Part shown: one piece after another, positions 50,288-61,470 of the stretch
How the letters are laid out: each line of letters starts with the position of its first letter
How positions within the stretch are numbered: position 1 is the first letter of the stretch
Origin: Portunus trituberculatus
Taxonomy: Eukaryota > Arthropoda > Malacostraca > Decapoda > Portunidae
Assembly: GCF_017591435.1 (NCBI RefSeq)
Contig: NC_059299.1
Span: 1,088,501-1,152,500, forward strand
Direction: 5' to 3'
DNA length: 64,000 nucleotides
Position numbers and translations under genes: made by a program
The notes under the pieces: generated by a model
Database searches by the model: none
What the model was told of the DNA's origin: nothing
The model's input: the letters and a program-made list of their open reading frames with translations, nothing else

Positions 50288-52005
50288 AGTGAAGTGTTGG
50301 CGCATTCCCCACAAGTTTTAGGTGCACCACACCTCAAGACAAAAGTAAATCAACAGTGCAAGCCGAGTCAACATTACCACCTTCACCACAACCCTGCACA
50401 GTGCCTCATGTTCATCTGTTTAAGGTATTATAAAGGCCATTTATTTATTTTTAGGTTTCCTTTACATATGAGAGTGAAAATAGGTCAGATATTGGTGCAG
50501 TGAGTTAAACATGGAGCCCAGCGGTTCCCGGATGTTGCCTTCCCCTGGGCCCCGGCTCCTTCCCCCCACTCCCACCAGCCTGCCACAGTCTGCGGTTCCA
50601 ACACTTTTTTCATATTTTTCTTAATGATAATATTACGCTTTTATAGTATGTTTTTATGGTTTCTGGAAATATTTTGTTGCCTTTGAAGTGTGTTCCTCGT
50701 CTCTGTTTGGTAAATGTGTGGCGCTTAGTGGGGTTTTATGGATCAAGTATGAACTACTTTTACGGTCAAAATTTATTATTTCCCATTTGGAGATTTTTTA
50801 CTTCAAGCTATAACCAGACTTTTATGATATCAAAGAACCGAATATGCTCTTTTAAATGTGAAATCAAGCTAATAACTCAAGTATGTGGATTCTGAGATGC
50901 TGTTTAGTCCCGTTAAACTTTAACTTTATATTTCTTTATTTCATTTGTTTACGTTTCTGCTTCACGGTCTAACTCGTTGTAGAATGCCTCAAAAGATAGC
51001 TCAGACGCTGTAAAATGCGTCAATATACCCGCCAAGTAAAAATGGTGAAATAAATGGACGTTTTAGAAGTCTTGACAATGAAAATGATTTTTCCATTTTT
51101 AACGTACTTAATTTACACATTTCTTTAAAACTACTTAGGTTGGAGATATTTTTATGTTTTGAATATTAATTAAAATATTTATCAAATCATGAAATAGCAA
51201 GCATTCAGCCTTGGCTTCGTTTTTTCTATAGCGCATTTTTTAAATCATTTACGTAATCTAGCCGAGTCACCCGTGTTCCCGTTCTCCTTGCCATCATAGC
51301 CCGGGGCTGGCGCGTCGCTATCTTCCAAGCCCCTAATTCGTTAATATTTTGCTTGATATCTAGTGATCTCTATATGTTTTCGTGTGTTTTTAGATTTAAG
51401 TGTGTAGGTAGTGGCAGCAGAAGGAAGAAGAAAGGAGAATATGGAGGAAGGAAGGAAATAAAGAGGAAGAAGAGGACGAGCAACCAAGCCACAATGCTTA
51501 ACTCTCTTTCCATTTCCTTAATATCTCGCCTAATATCTGGTGTTTTTATGTGCTTCTAGGTTCAGGCGTGTAGATGGAAGCAATAGAAGGAAGTAAAAAG
51601 GAGAAATTAACAAAGAGGAAGATGAAGAAAAAAATAAAAAAGAGAAGTGGAAGAGGAAGAGGAGTCAAACAGTAATATTTAGCTAAGTCTCTCCTGTAAT
51701 TTTGTCGTGTTTTAATTTATATATTTGAAGTGTTTTATCTGTGTTTGGTGGTGTTATAAATGTGTTTTGGTTGCATTTTGTGTGTTTTCAGCATATGTTA
51801 TGGTGTACGTGCTTCTGTTTTTTGATGTGGCTGATTGATTGATAGGGTTGTAATTGTTTTTGGGGGCATTTTGAAGGGTTCTATGATGTTTTGAGTGTGT
51901 TTTAGGTTGGTTTTCAGAGTATTCTTAAGTGGTTTGGGTGTATGCGCGAGGTCTGGGATATGTTTTCGTGTGTCTTTGCGGGCACCTATATTTTTTAACA
52001 TCTCT

Positions 52006-52008
<3 letters not shown>

Positions 52009-52089
<81 letters not shown>
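52009..52089. repeat. (TG)n microsatellite
   Basis: About 80 bases of pure TG inside the TG-rich tail of long repeat copy B. Confidence 0.95.
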
Positions 52090-52093
<4 letters not shown>

Positions 52094-52812
52094 GTGTATA
52101 TTAGATGTTTCTAGTGAGTTTTGTATGTATGGAGGATTTGAGGTGCTGCATGATATTTTGAATGTGTTGTGGGATAACTCTGAGTATTTTAAGTTGTTTG
52201 GGTGTGTATGCACATAAGGTGTCTTGGGTGTGCGTGGGGGTAATTTGAGTGTAGATGTACTGGGTGTTTCTATAATGAATTTCGGGTGTGTTTATTGACA
52301 TTTTGAGGTGTTGCATGGTATTTTGAGTGTTTTAAGTGGTTTCAGGTGTGTTTTGCGGGGCGGGGATGGTGTTGGTGTATATTTTGTGTTTCTAGTGAGT
52401 TCTAAGTGTGTTTGTTGGTATTTTGGGGCATTGTATGGTATTTTGAGTGTATTTTTGGTATTTTAGGTGTTTTGGGTGTGTGGGACCGGTGCTCGTGATG
52501 TGTTTGGTGTATGTATTGGTGATATTATTATGAAAGGTTTATTGCATATAAGTGCATACATACACAAATATATACATACATTCATACATATATACGTACA
52601 TACATTGATATTTCCTTAGAAAAAAAATTAGAAACTTATGTAATAAACGTCAATCTAGTTTTAGGCATGTATCCCTCCAAGCCTGACAACAACAACAGTT
52701 TACAGTGTGTGAGTGAAGCACGCTGGACCGCTGGGCGCCGCGCCTTGTGGGAGTGTTTGTCACCTGCACCTTATTGTTTGTTAAGAAGCCTCAGTGTTGA
52801 CCTCCCTATAAA

Positions 52813-55800
52813 ATGGTTAGTATTTCCATAATTGTTGCCACTTTGTTTCCTCAGAGAGAACACAGAATTGTTTAATGTGATGAGATATATTCAGTGTGTT
52901 GACAGTTGTTGAAAGGATGGTTATACATTTTCCCCCCAACCTCTATACTTAGGGTCAATATGGGACTCAGTAACGAATAAGGGAAGGAAATGGTAATAAA
53001 GCAGCAGATAGAAAAAAAACGAATAAGGAAAGAGGATATTGAATGAGGGAATTGGGGAAATAGGAAAGAGACTGATAACGAATAAGGGAATAAGAGGAGC
53101 GTGTGTGCATGTGCATGTTGTTGACCAAGAGCGTGGCTTCATATATGTGACGTCAAATCAGTTGCATGAAAGAGCTGGGAAATCAGTAGAGCTAGAGGGA
53201 CGTCTATATTAGGACAGTGGCCAATATGGTATTACTGGAGAAAGCCGCCAGTCTCACTGATACGAAAGAGGAGTGCACCATTGGAAAGTTAACATTTTTG
53301 TAAGGCACTATTGTTCTGTAAACCTTCTCGCAAATTATTCATTTAGTGTTAATGCCAATGAATAGTATTGCATAAAACACAAAAATCCTTTCATCAAGTT
53401 ATGTTAGGTGTTAGCTTAGGCGAGGTTTAGTTAAGGATTAGGTTTAGTTAAAATGCATCAATGGTTTTCTATGCGCAGATCATGAAAGTCTTTACATATA
53501 AGAAAAATCTCTGAATCTAGGGAATTTTTTCTAAATGTATGAAACCAGGAATGCTCATGTTGTGTTCTAGGCATCAAAATATAACCACTGATGCATTCCA
53601 CATTACTTAGTGTCTGACTGATGCCTCTCTCCATATTCACTCAGTATTAGCTACCAGGAGTAAGACTGGCAAGCTGTGCAGGTTTTGTTATTTGTCACAT
53701 TTATAATTATATTGGTCACTAGGCTATACTATTCAATGTCAGGGTTGTTGTTTATTTTTATCAGGAAACTAGTGGACAGTTGATGTGTGGGAAAACTGAC
53801 TAGGTAACATGTGAGCTGTGACACAGAGAAGCAGCCTTTGCTCTGATATGTCACTGAAGCTATCCAAGGCATTGCACGGCTGGTTGGTTAGAAGGCTGAT
53901 TCAAGGGAAATTTTAATAGAATTTATTACATGACAGCAAATTTGGAGGTGGATTAGCATGTTTTACTCTTTTTAAACCAATCATCTGATTATATATATTT
54001 TTTACTTTGCAGGCAAGAAATGCAGAAAAGGCAATGTGAGTATCAGTGATGGTTTAGTTTAATGTTTCCTTGTAAGTAAGGGAAACAGTATAAGTGTGAC
54101 ATATGACGTTTTGTAGTAACTGCCTACTTATCTGTGAAATGTGGAATGATAGTGTCAAGAGGCACCTGCATTTTTACTAACCATGGATGTATGGCTCACT
54201 TATTAGTGCAAAGCAAGGTGGATGTTGACTGAATATGGGAAAGATAGTCTATCAAATGATTCAATGAGAAACTAAGAAATATACTGTGTTAGTTAGCATT
54301 ACAAAGTGAGAACATGCAGCACTGAAATTAATCTTGATATCTCTCACTCTTTAGTCCAATACCAATATTACACCTTCCTTTCATTACTTACAAGAATCCA
54401 GCCTACTAGAACATGATATTGCTTGTTTTGAATGCATCCCTTCTATGGAGAATACTGAAAGCTTACTAACATTATCAAACAAAAGATACACATGAATAGC
54501 ATCACCTCAGATGACAGTTCTCTAGGCTACAAAATGAAGTATCACACCACTCATTAGACTCACCTCTCCCTGAACCTGACAGGACCACTCTGGCCCGGTG
54601 GCGTGCAGCACAGGAGGGAGGCGCTCAGCAGCAGAAGTCTCGCCGTCCATACTTGGCCTCTGAGTGTGAAGACTTGCGGGAGGCTGAGAAATGGAGGAAC
54701 CAGGTGATCTCAGAGGTGGCTAGGAAGGTCTCCCAGATACAGAATGGTGTGTTACTTGAGCTTTGAAGTGTTTTCACTGACTGACAGGAAGCCTCCACCC
54801 TTATTTATTGTATGAATGTAATTATAATGTTTTTGTTGAGTACCGTAGTCCTGAGTATTAACTTTTATCTCTAATAGTAGGGGTACATAACTTGACCTAC
54901 AAAATTTTCCATTCACTTCATTTCTTTTCTACTTGATCCAGTCATTAAGTTGCTCTCCAGTTGGCAATCTCTTGCTTGTTTTCCAGCTGGTTTGGGTGAG
55001 TTTCGGATTCGGGATCTCAACGATGAGATCAACAAGTTGCTGAGAGAGAAGGGCCACTGGGAGGTACGCATCAAGGAGCTTGGTGGCCCAGATTATGGTC
55101 GTGTTGGTCCCAAAATGACAGATATGGATGGACAGGAGGCACCAGGCAACAGGTGTGTTAGCTACTGGATTCTGAGTGTACCTGCTTGCCCCACCAATAT
55201 AGATGTGTCATGTGCATGCCTATTGCCTACTGGAGAAGGACTGTATTGTATCTCAAATGTAAGAGATATCAGCATTAGTGTTTTGTCTCTGTTTCTCACA
55301 CTTGTTGCATCCCACAGAGGCTACATGTATTTTGGAGCTGCCAAAGACCTTCCAGGTGTGAGGGAGCTGTTTGAGCAGGAGCCGCCACCTCCACCACGCA
55401 AGACCAGAGGAGAACTAATGAAGGATATTGATGCTGATTATTATGGTTACCGAGACGATGACGATGGCGTGCTCATCCCTCTGGAGCGGCTAGAGGAAAA
55501 AACAGGTTCGTGTTGTGGGATATGTTTGTCCTTAACCTTTTCTTTTGACAATGTTCTGCTTTAACAAAGTTTTGAGTGTTTGTAAAAGAAGCATTACATT
55601 TGTGTTGGCAGGTTTGCCTTGATGATAGTTTGTGTCTATAATAAGTTCCTTGGTGAATAACACTATGAGATACTTATATATGTGATTCACCAATTGATTT
55701 ATTATTGACACATCTCCAAAGCAAACCTGGCTGTAGTCAACACATCTTCTCTTAATTCAAGGATTTGGTCATTGAGTAGTGCCACCATTGTAATGCACTG

Positions 55801-56616
55801 AGGTGGGACGCTGATCTGTGTGTGTGGTCAGCATCAAGGAGTGCCACTAATGACTCGGTGCTGTGCTGACTTTGAATTATCCTGAGCTTGTCCTTATTTG
55901 AAATTGTTGTCTTTCATTGTATTAATGTATATTATGATACAGTTAGCAATATCAAATGCCACAATTCTTTTTTCTTTAAATCCACAGCCATTAAAGCAGC
56001 CATCAGAGAATACAAGAATAAAAAGTTGGCAGCCATGAGTAAAAATGAAGATGAGGAAGAAACAGCAGATCCAATTAGAATGGAGGAGGAAGATGAGGAT
56101 GAGGAAAGTGAAGGTGAACAGGTAAGAAAGACACTTTTATGACATCCAAATGGTTGAAGTTTGAATTGTTGGAAAGTTATTCCAGTTGATGAGGTTACAA
56201 GTTAAGTCACTGGAACTTTTGAGTGTTACTTACTGTGTTGTTCCTAAGTTAAGGCTACACTGTATTGTAGTATAAAGGCCAGTGGGCAGAAGTGTGAAGG
56301 ATGTGTGTGTGAGTGTGTGGTACTTTGTCTGGGCCACCCCATGTGTCATTGCCAACCTAGTATATGGTTAGATAGTTATGTATGAATGCCTTTCTTATTC
56401 TGTTGAAACTTATTAGGAAGAAAAGTTATGAAGTATAACATGTTGAATTTTGTGCATATTTTTCCTCTCCAGATATCTCCTGATGAAACAGACGAGAGGT
56501 CCGAGGTGGCACGCTTCATGGCCCACGTCCCCAACATCCCCAGCCAGGCTGATATTGAGGCAGCGCTGGTGGAACGTAAGAAGCGAGAGCTTTTAGAAAC
56601 TTTCCTAGGAGATTAA
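52813..56616 (+). CDS. ISY1: Pre-mRNA-splicing factor ISY1, 7 coding exons
   Basis: ISY1 is a nuclear spliceosome component of the Prp19/XAB2-associated complex that contacts the catalytic centre. Exons: 52813-52815, 54013-54035, 54583-54746, 54987-55152, 55318-55505, 55988-56121 and 56473-56616; all are GT-AG and in phase, giving 273 residues (human is 285). The protein opens MARNAEKAMTTLARW, then RRPYLASECEDLREAEKW. It contains the nearly invariant family core (GLGEFRIRDLNDEINKLLRE, GHWEVRIKELGGPDYGRVGP, GYMYFGAAKDLPGVRELFE, PPPPPRKTRGELMKDID), an acidic stretch at about 205-225 and the C-terminal AHVPNIPSQADIEAALVERK. The first coding exon is only the ATG, spliced directly to GCA AGA AAT. 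It is shorter than human at the C-terminus, ending ETFLGD. Convergent with COA5. Confidence 0.95.
53121..53163 (+). repeat. Dispersed repeat piece with CCAA box and palindromic CRE, ISY1 intron 1
   Basis: The block TGACCAAGAGCGTGGCTTC followed by ATATATGTGACGTCAAATCA recurs almost exactly at 60801-60843 (TGACCAATAGCGTGGCTTC and the same continuation), and its TGACGTCA end recurs inverted at about 60610-60630. TGACGTCA is a consensus CREB/ATF site. Whether it is functional or only part of a transposon end is unknown. Confidence 0.6.
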
Positions 56617-58414
56617 GATTGTTCTTGTATCTATGTTATTATCCTTGTTGACAGCTTTAGGGCTGTTTTCTTCTTGCATATTTCTTATTCCTTTTCTCAA
56701 TATTTAGTGATTGTACATAATAGTTGAACTTTTTTTGTTCCACTGTAGATGACTTTTTTTTCTTTTTTTACAATAACAATTTTTACTCTGTAGGCTGTCA
56801 TAAGAAGCAGGGATAATTACTAGGCTAGACAAAGGTTAGGAATAAAACACACGGCTATGAAAAGTATCTTTCGACATATTTTCTCTCTGATCTACTAATC
56901 AGTACAAAAAAAAAGTATAGGTTTACTTTAAGTTTTCCTTTGTACTATTTATAATCTATAAATATTTTTATGATATATTATATTTTTTGTAAAATCCTCT
57001 GAAGTACAGATAAGTTATAGCATATTAGTTTTCTTTTAAGCATTGAAGATACTGAGCAAACAGCATACACTTATGAAGCTGTGTTGTGTGTGCTGCATGG
57101 ATTATGTTTTTTACATTGATGATGGATGGCAACTAAAGCTCAATGTCATTTATGTAACATCCTTGTTTGTACAAAGTGGCTGTAACTGTTGAAGACAAGA
57201 CTCAACTGGAAACCACAGGTCTGTATAACCTCCACTCCCAAACAGGTCATTGCTGGTTCCCCCTCGCCACCTGTGAAGTAGTTTCCATTGTTTTTAGGAA
57301 GATGAATCATATCAACAGAGGTCAGAGATGGTGTGCTTCATGGCCCACAGCAATATGTGATGTCTGCTTGACATCACACATTGCCTCAACTATTTTTGCT
57401 TTGATACATTCTTGCGGGGGAAGAGAGAGAAATTATCTTGTCTGGGGGGGAAAAAGTATTGGTGGTCTGTTCATGATACTACTGACTGTCTGGCTTTCAG
57501 GTGAGCAAAAGCAGTACTTCATCAAGGTTGCATTTACATAAAGAGAATTGATAAGATTCAGTTCATGAAGAATCATTTGCCTCTGAATCAGCATTGTTTC
57601 CAAAGACTGAGTCTGAGTCTTCATTGAAGCAGCTCTTGAGGAATCTGTGTGTGTTTTATAAGCTCACTGAACCAGCACCATTGCTGTGGCTGAGGCAGTG
57701 TGGGAGGAGATATCTGAATTTGAATATTAGCGCTTTAAGTGTTATAAGACCTTCATTTGGGAGCTTTAATTATCAGTTCTCAGATTTGGTGAATAATTTA
57801 GAGAAATTTGATTATTTTTCAGGAAGGTGGAGTGGAGAAAGCATAATTCTTATTAATAGCATGCAGTCGAGGGTGAAGAAAGGATGGCCTTGACCCAAAG
57901 TTGAGAAGTCAATTTTTCTAAAAGAAATATGCTTCAGACAATTGTAAATGAAAAAGATTCATGTATCAAGAGTCTATTTCTGGTTGTGACTGCAGTAACT
58001 GAATCACCATGACTCAGCAGGATTTGAGTAGACTGAATTTATTGGAATTAATTGTTCCCATTGGTGTTAATGTGGCAAATCAAGACAAATCTTAAGTTGT
58101 GTTGATTCCTCATGAATTGGTACAGTTGAGTTTGGTTGGTGTACAGGCGCAGCTGGCTTGGGATGGGAGCCATTGAGGCAGCATGGAGGTTGAAATATGT
58201 CAACATGTAAGGCAAACAGCCTCATCATTAGTCAATTCATATACTTTTGTAAACAAGGGAGAGAGAGAAAAACATAGCTTCCTACTATACTTTACTTAAA
58301 CACTAAAGCTTTACAGTAATTATACATAAAAATCTAGTTTATCTAAACAGTAAGCATTTTCAAAATGTCCACAATATATTTGACTAAGATGCAGTCTACT
58401 GGAAAACCATGCAA
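56617..58414. other. Convergent 3' region between ISY1 and COA5
   Basis: ISY1 3' UTR with AATAAA at 56841-56846. On the other side, TTTATT at 58038-58043 (AATAAA on the minus strand) may end COA5. The plus-strand frames at 57167-57541 and 57594-57893 have no family resemblance or splice context that I can see. Confidence 0.45.
56841..56846 (+). terminator. Polyadenylation signal candidate for ISY1
   Basis: AATAAA, 225 bases downstream of the ISY1 stop codon. Confidence 0.5.
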
Positions 58415-58909
58415 TTAGTAGCCTTTTCGTCCACGAAACCTCTGCCTTGTATCCAGCTGGTGGAAAAGAAATGTATAAATTAATTGCTGTTTTTACTGAT
58501 ATATATATCTGACAGCTAATTAGTGAAGAATAAATTGAAGTTAGGTTCAATATTTAAAGGCTATTAAACTTTTTAAGAAAGGTCTGAATTACCAGAGATC
58601 GCTTGCATTCAAAGAATGTTGTGCGGAGAGCATAGCATTCCTGGGGGATGGATGGGTCGTTGGTGAGCAGACACTCTCTCGGAGTCTTACGGTGCTGCAA
58701 GGAATAAGTCACTCTACAGTTATGAATAAGCAACAAAGACATCAATATTTTTAGTCTTTACATCTGATTTCCCTATTGTATTAGGGCTAGGACGGTGCCT
58801 CCTGATAGAGGACTTTCCTAACCTCAGACTGTGGCCAGGATTCGAAACCATGTACTTCAGGACTCTGCACAAGAGGGCACACAGTCCCACTGTAGCACAG
58901 CAGCCCCAT

Positions 58910-59002
<93 letters not shown>

Positions 59003-60200
59003 TACAGGAGAGAGAAGACCCACAAAAGGACGGTTATCTTCATTGTATCCACTTCACAACGTTTCAGGAAAGTACATATCCCATCTTCAGGTACAAAAAG
59101 GCACTGTAAAACCACACGTAAAACATAAAAAAAAATGACCAGATGCAGTGGTCCTGCTACTTGTTCCTCCAACAGGTAAGTGGGGAGGGAGCTGGCTTAC
59201 CAGTATTTATAGGCTCCTACTCACTAGATGGCAAAATCTGATTGGTTCACTAAGAATTTCCTATCCAATACAAAATATAGTACAAAATTCTAATCTGTCA
59301 TAGCTAATGTAAAAAAAAGAGAAAATTTAAAGGTATGATGTACAACAGTTAGTCTATTACAGAAATATTTTAGCCTGAACGAAATACTCCATGCTGATTG
59401 GTTGAAACAAAGTACATGTATATGAACCTCCGACTCCTAACTATGCTATAATGACACTATCACCAAGTTTGAAAATATTGAGAGAAAATTAATAATTTGG
59501 TAGCTATTTCTGTACCATTTAACTCTGGCTTCTCTTTTATAATAAATAAAGATTCCACTATCCTAAGGTCTGAGTTACAATATGCCCTATACTTTATGTT
59601 GAAGTCCTTAGGATAGCGGAATCTTTATTTATTGTAAAAGAGAAGCCAGAGTTAAATGGTACAGAAATAGCTACCAAATTATTAATTTTCTCTTAATATT
59701 TTCAAACTTGGTGAGATAGTGTCATTATAGCATAGTTAGGAATCGGAGGTTCATATACGTGTACTTTGTTTCAACCAATCAGCATGGAGTATTTCGTTCA
59801 GGCTAAAATATTTCTGTAATAGACTAACTGTTGTACATCATACCTTTAAATTTTCTCTTTTTTTACATTAGCTATGACATTAGAATTTTGTACTATATTT
59901 TGTATTGGATACGAAATTCTTAGTGAACCAATCAGATTTTGCCATCTAGTGAGTAGGAGCCTATAAATACTGGTAAGCCAGCTCCCTCCCCACTTACCTG
60001 TTGGAGGAACAAGTAGCAGGGCAACTGCGTCTGGTAATTTTTTTTAACGTTTTACGTGTGGTTTTACAGTGCCTTTTTGTACCTGAAGTTGGGATATGTA
60101 CTTTCCCGAAACGTTGAAGTGGATATAATGAAGATAACCGTCCTTTTGTGGGTCTTCTCTCTCCTGTACCATGTACGCTATCAACGCCCTGTTTTTCAAG

Positions 60201-60283
<83 letters not shown>

Positions 60284-60478
60284 TAATAAGTAATAAATAT
60301 TATATAATAATAATGATAGTAAAGAATGATATTAACTAGAATGAAGTACGGTGTGGCCATTGCCACCACTAACCAGTCTGACACAGTCTGTTGCCAGGAG
60401 ACAAGCCTTGAGGTCTGCCCTCAGCCCAGCACAGGGACGCTTGTCATCTTGATCCTGGACCTCTTCGTAGTACTTCAT
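58415..60478 (-). CDS. COA5: Cytochrome c oxidase assembly factor 5 (PET191 family), 3 exons
   Basis: COA5 is a small protein of the mitochondrial intermembrane space required for complex IV assembly. Exons (minus order): 60374-60478, 58593-58694 and 58415-58456; joins are GT-AG and phase 0, giving 82 residues (human is 74). Two CX9C motifs are visible, C16-C26 and C55-C65, with extra cysteines C32 and C43, the pattern of disulphide-bonded substrates of the MIA40 import relay. The start MKYYEE and the end [21 protein letters not shown] are near-identical to the human protein. Intron 1 (58695-60373) is packed with mobile DNA: a SINE, two (TA)n tracts and a 1.17-kb fold-back element. A GC-rich segment at 61382-61470 could be a non-coding first exon. 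Confidence 0.93.
58745..58912 (-). mobile_element. Second tRNA-derived SINE, in COA5 intron 1
   Basis: On the minus strand it reads GGGGCTGCTGTGCTACAGTG (A-box-like), then GGTTTCGAATCCTGGCC (a near-perfect B box, GGTTCGAATCC with one inserted T), then a body with GTCTGAGGTTAGGAAAG and CCTAGCCCTAATAC. It differs from the Val-like SINE at 14291-14594, so it is a separate family. It abuts the (TA)n tract at 58914-59000. Confidence 0.6.
58914..59000. repeat. (TA)n tract, left flank of the fold-back element
   Basis: Pure TA repeat of about 87 bases. A matching tract is at 60203-60279 on the other side of the fold-back element. Confidence 0.95.
59002..60169. mobile_element. 1.17-kb fold-back element: long near-identical inverted arms, 37-base centre
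   Basis: The left arm 59002-59568 and right arm 59606-60169 are reverse complements over about 565 bases with only scattered mismatches. The outer ends are GTACAGGAGAGAGAAGACCC and its complement; the inner ends are TCCTAAGG and CCTTAGGA. There is no open frame of note. Both outer ends lie at or near (TA)n. Near each outer end is a CCTGAAG...GGGATATGTACTTTCC...GAAACGTT block resembling the hammerhead-ribozyme core found in Penelope-like element termini, but with a defect in each arm. A pair of inverted Penelope terminal repeats, or a fold-back or MITE-like DNA element, are the two readings. Confidence 0.7.
60203..60279. repeat. (TA)n tract, right flank of the fold-back element
   Basis: Pure TA repeat of about 77 bases, ending about 95 bases from the COA5 exon 1 donor. 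Confidence 0.95.
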
Positions 60479-60541
60479 TGCTGATGTACGGCCAATGAGC
60501 AACTACTTTCCTTGAAATATAAGGATATTTGTCACAGAATC

Positions 60542-60912
60542 GGCACTGTCCCCGAGAAGCCGTCCCGTGCTCGCCTTGATTCCGGGCTCCCCGTCCGCAA
60601 CTCCTCCACCCAGCTGATTTGACGTCACATTAAATGAGAAATATATGGTATATAAATTTGTTTTTGCGCAGGGGTTCCTTAAGACATGTGATGTATTTGA
60701 AGGGTTACGCAAGGGTAAAAAGGTTGAGATACGCTGCCTTATTCATTGCCATATTCTCTCTCTCTCTCTTTCCTCATTCGTTTTCATATTCTCTCTCTCG
60801 CTGACCAATAGCGTGGCTTCATATATGTGACGTCAAATCAGCTGGGTGGAGCTGCGAAGTGGGAGCCGGGAATCGAGGCGAGCGCGCGGGACGGCTTGTC
60901 GGGGACAGTGCC
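60542..60912. repeat. Inverted repeat upstream of COA5 carrying CRE palindromes
   Basis: The left arm 60542-60628 (GGCACTGTCCCCGAGAAGCC ... CAGCTGATTTGACGTCAC) pairs with the right arm 60835-60912 (GTGACGTCAAATCAGCTGGG ... GGGGACAGTGCC), with a few mismatches and a 206-base spacer. The arms are GC-rich in an AT-rich setting. Each inner end holds TGACGTCA. The right inner end extends leftward into CCAATAGCGTGGCTTC, the piece also found in ISY1 intron 1. It lies 65 bases upstream of the COA5 start codon, so it could overlap the COA5 promoter. Confidence 0.75.
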
Positions 60913-61381
60913 ATGGAATCTACCTTGTTCTGCTGGTTACAATTTGTCTTTAGCCAAGCAAAAAGCATGGAATGTGGCTGGCATCATAAGGATTAAAGAA
61001 AACCGAATTAACTAATTTACAAACAAGTCAATTCATCTACATATAATTCTGGTCATAACCAATCAAAATTCTACTGTGGTAATCTTAATCAATCTTGATC
61101 AACCTGATGCCAAAGAGTCTAGCAGGATTCCAGAAATGTATCCAATAACACATGATAAGGTGGGAATAATCCAACTGATAGCAGAGTAACTGTACTTATA
61201 AACAAAGTAATCACCAGTTTGGTGTTTACATTACTTGATAAATTGACAGTGACACGTTTAACGTTGTAACTAGGAGGGGAAAGCTCTCCTTCCTTCTTTC
61301 CTTCTCTTTCTTGAGAGCTATAATTGCCTGAAATTCGATGTAAGTAAATATGGGCTATTATGAGAGATGGCAGTGTTTATA

Positions 61382-61470
61382 CCTGAGTAGAGTAGCAGCT
61401 GTAGACGGCAGACAGCAGGAAATGGTCGTGCCTCAGCCTCGGCAACGGCGCCCTACGTTGGCGTCTTGTG
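61382..61470 (-). other. Possible non-coding first exon of COA5
   Basis: On the minus strand a GC-rich segment (GGGCGCCGTTGCCGAGGCTG ...) ends in CTCTACTCAG followed by GTATAAAC, a usable donor. It is about 900 bases upstream of the COA5 start. No coding potential is claimed and the 5' end is not defined. Confidence 0.2.

Larger units (their letters stand above)
48900..52560. repeat. Long dispersed repeat, copy B
   Basis: The second copy of the repeat at 13640-16460, same orientation. It opens with GATA-type units (48903-49050) and continues with CGATAGAAATAGAGA and TTTTCTCGCGGG. It is interrupted by (TA)n and a LINE fragment at about 49392-50217, and resumes at about 50287 with GTGAAGTGTTGGCGCATTCC. 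It ends in a TG-rich region (51720-52560), where the phrase TTGAGGTGTTGCATGGTATT recurs in degenerate form near 52138, 52302 and 52425. No conserved reading frame is shared with copy A. Confidence 0.75.
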
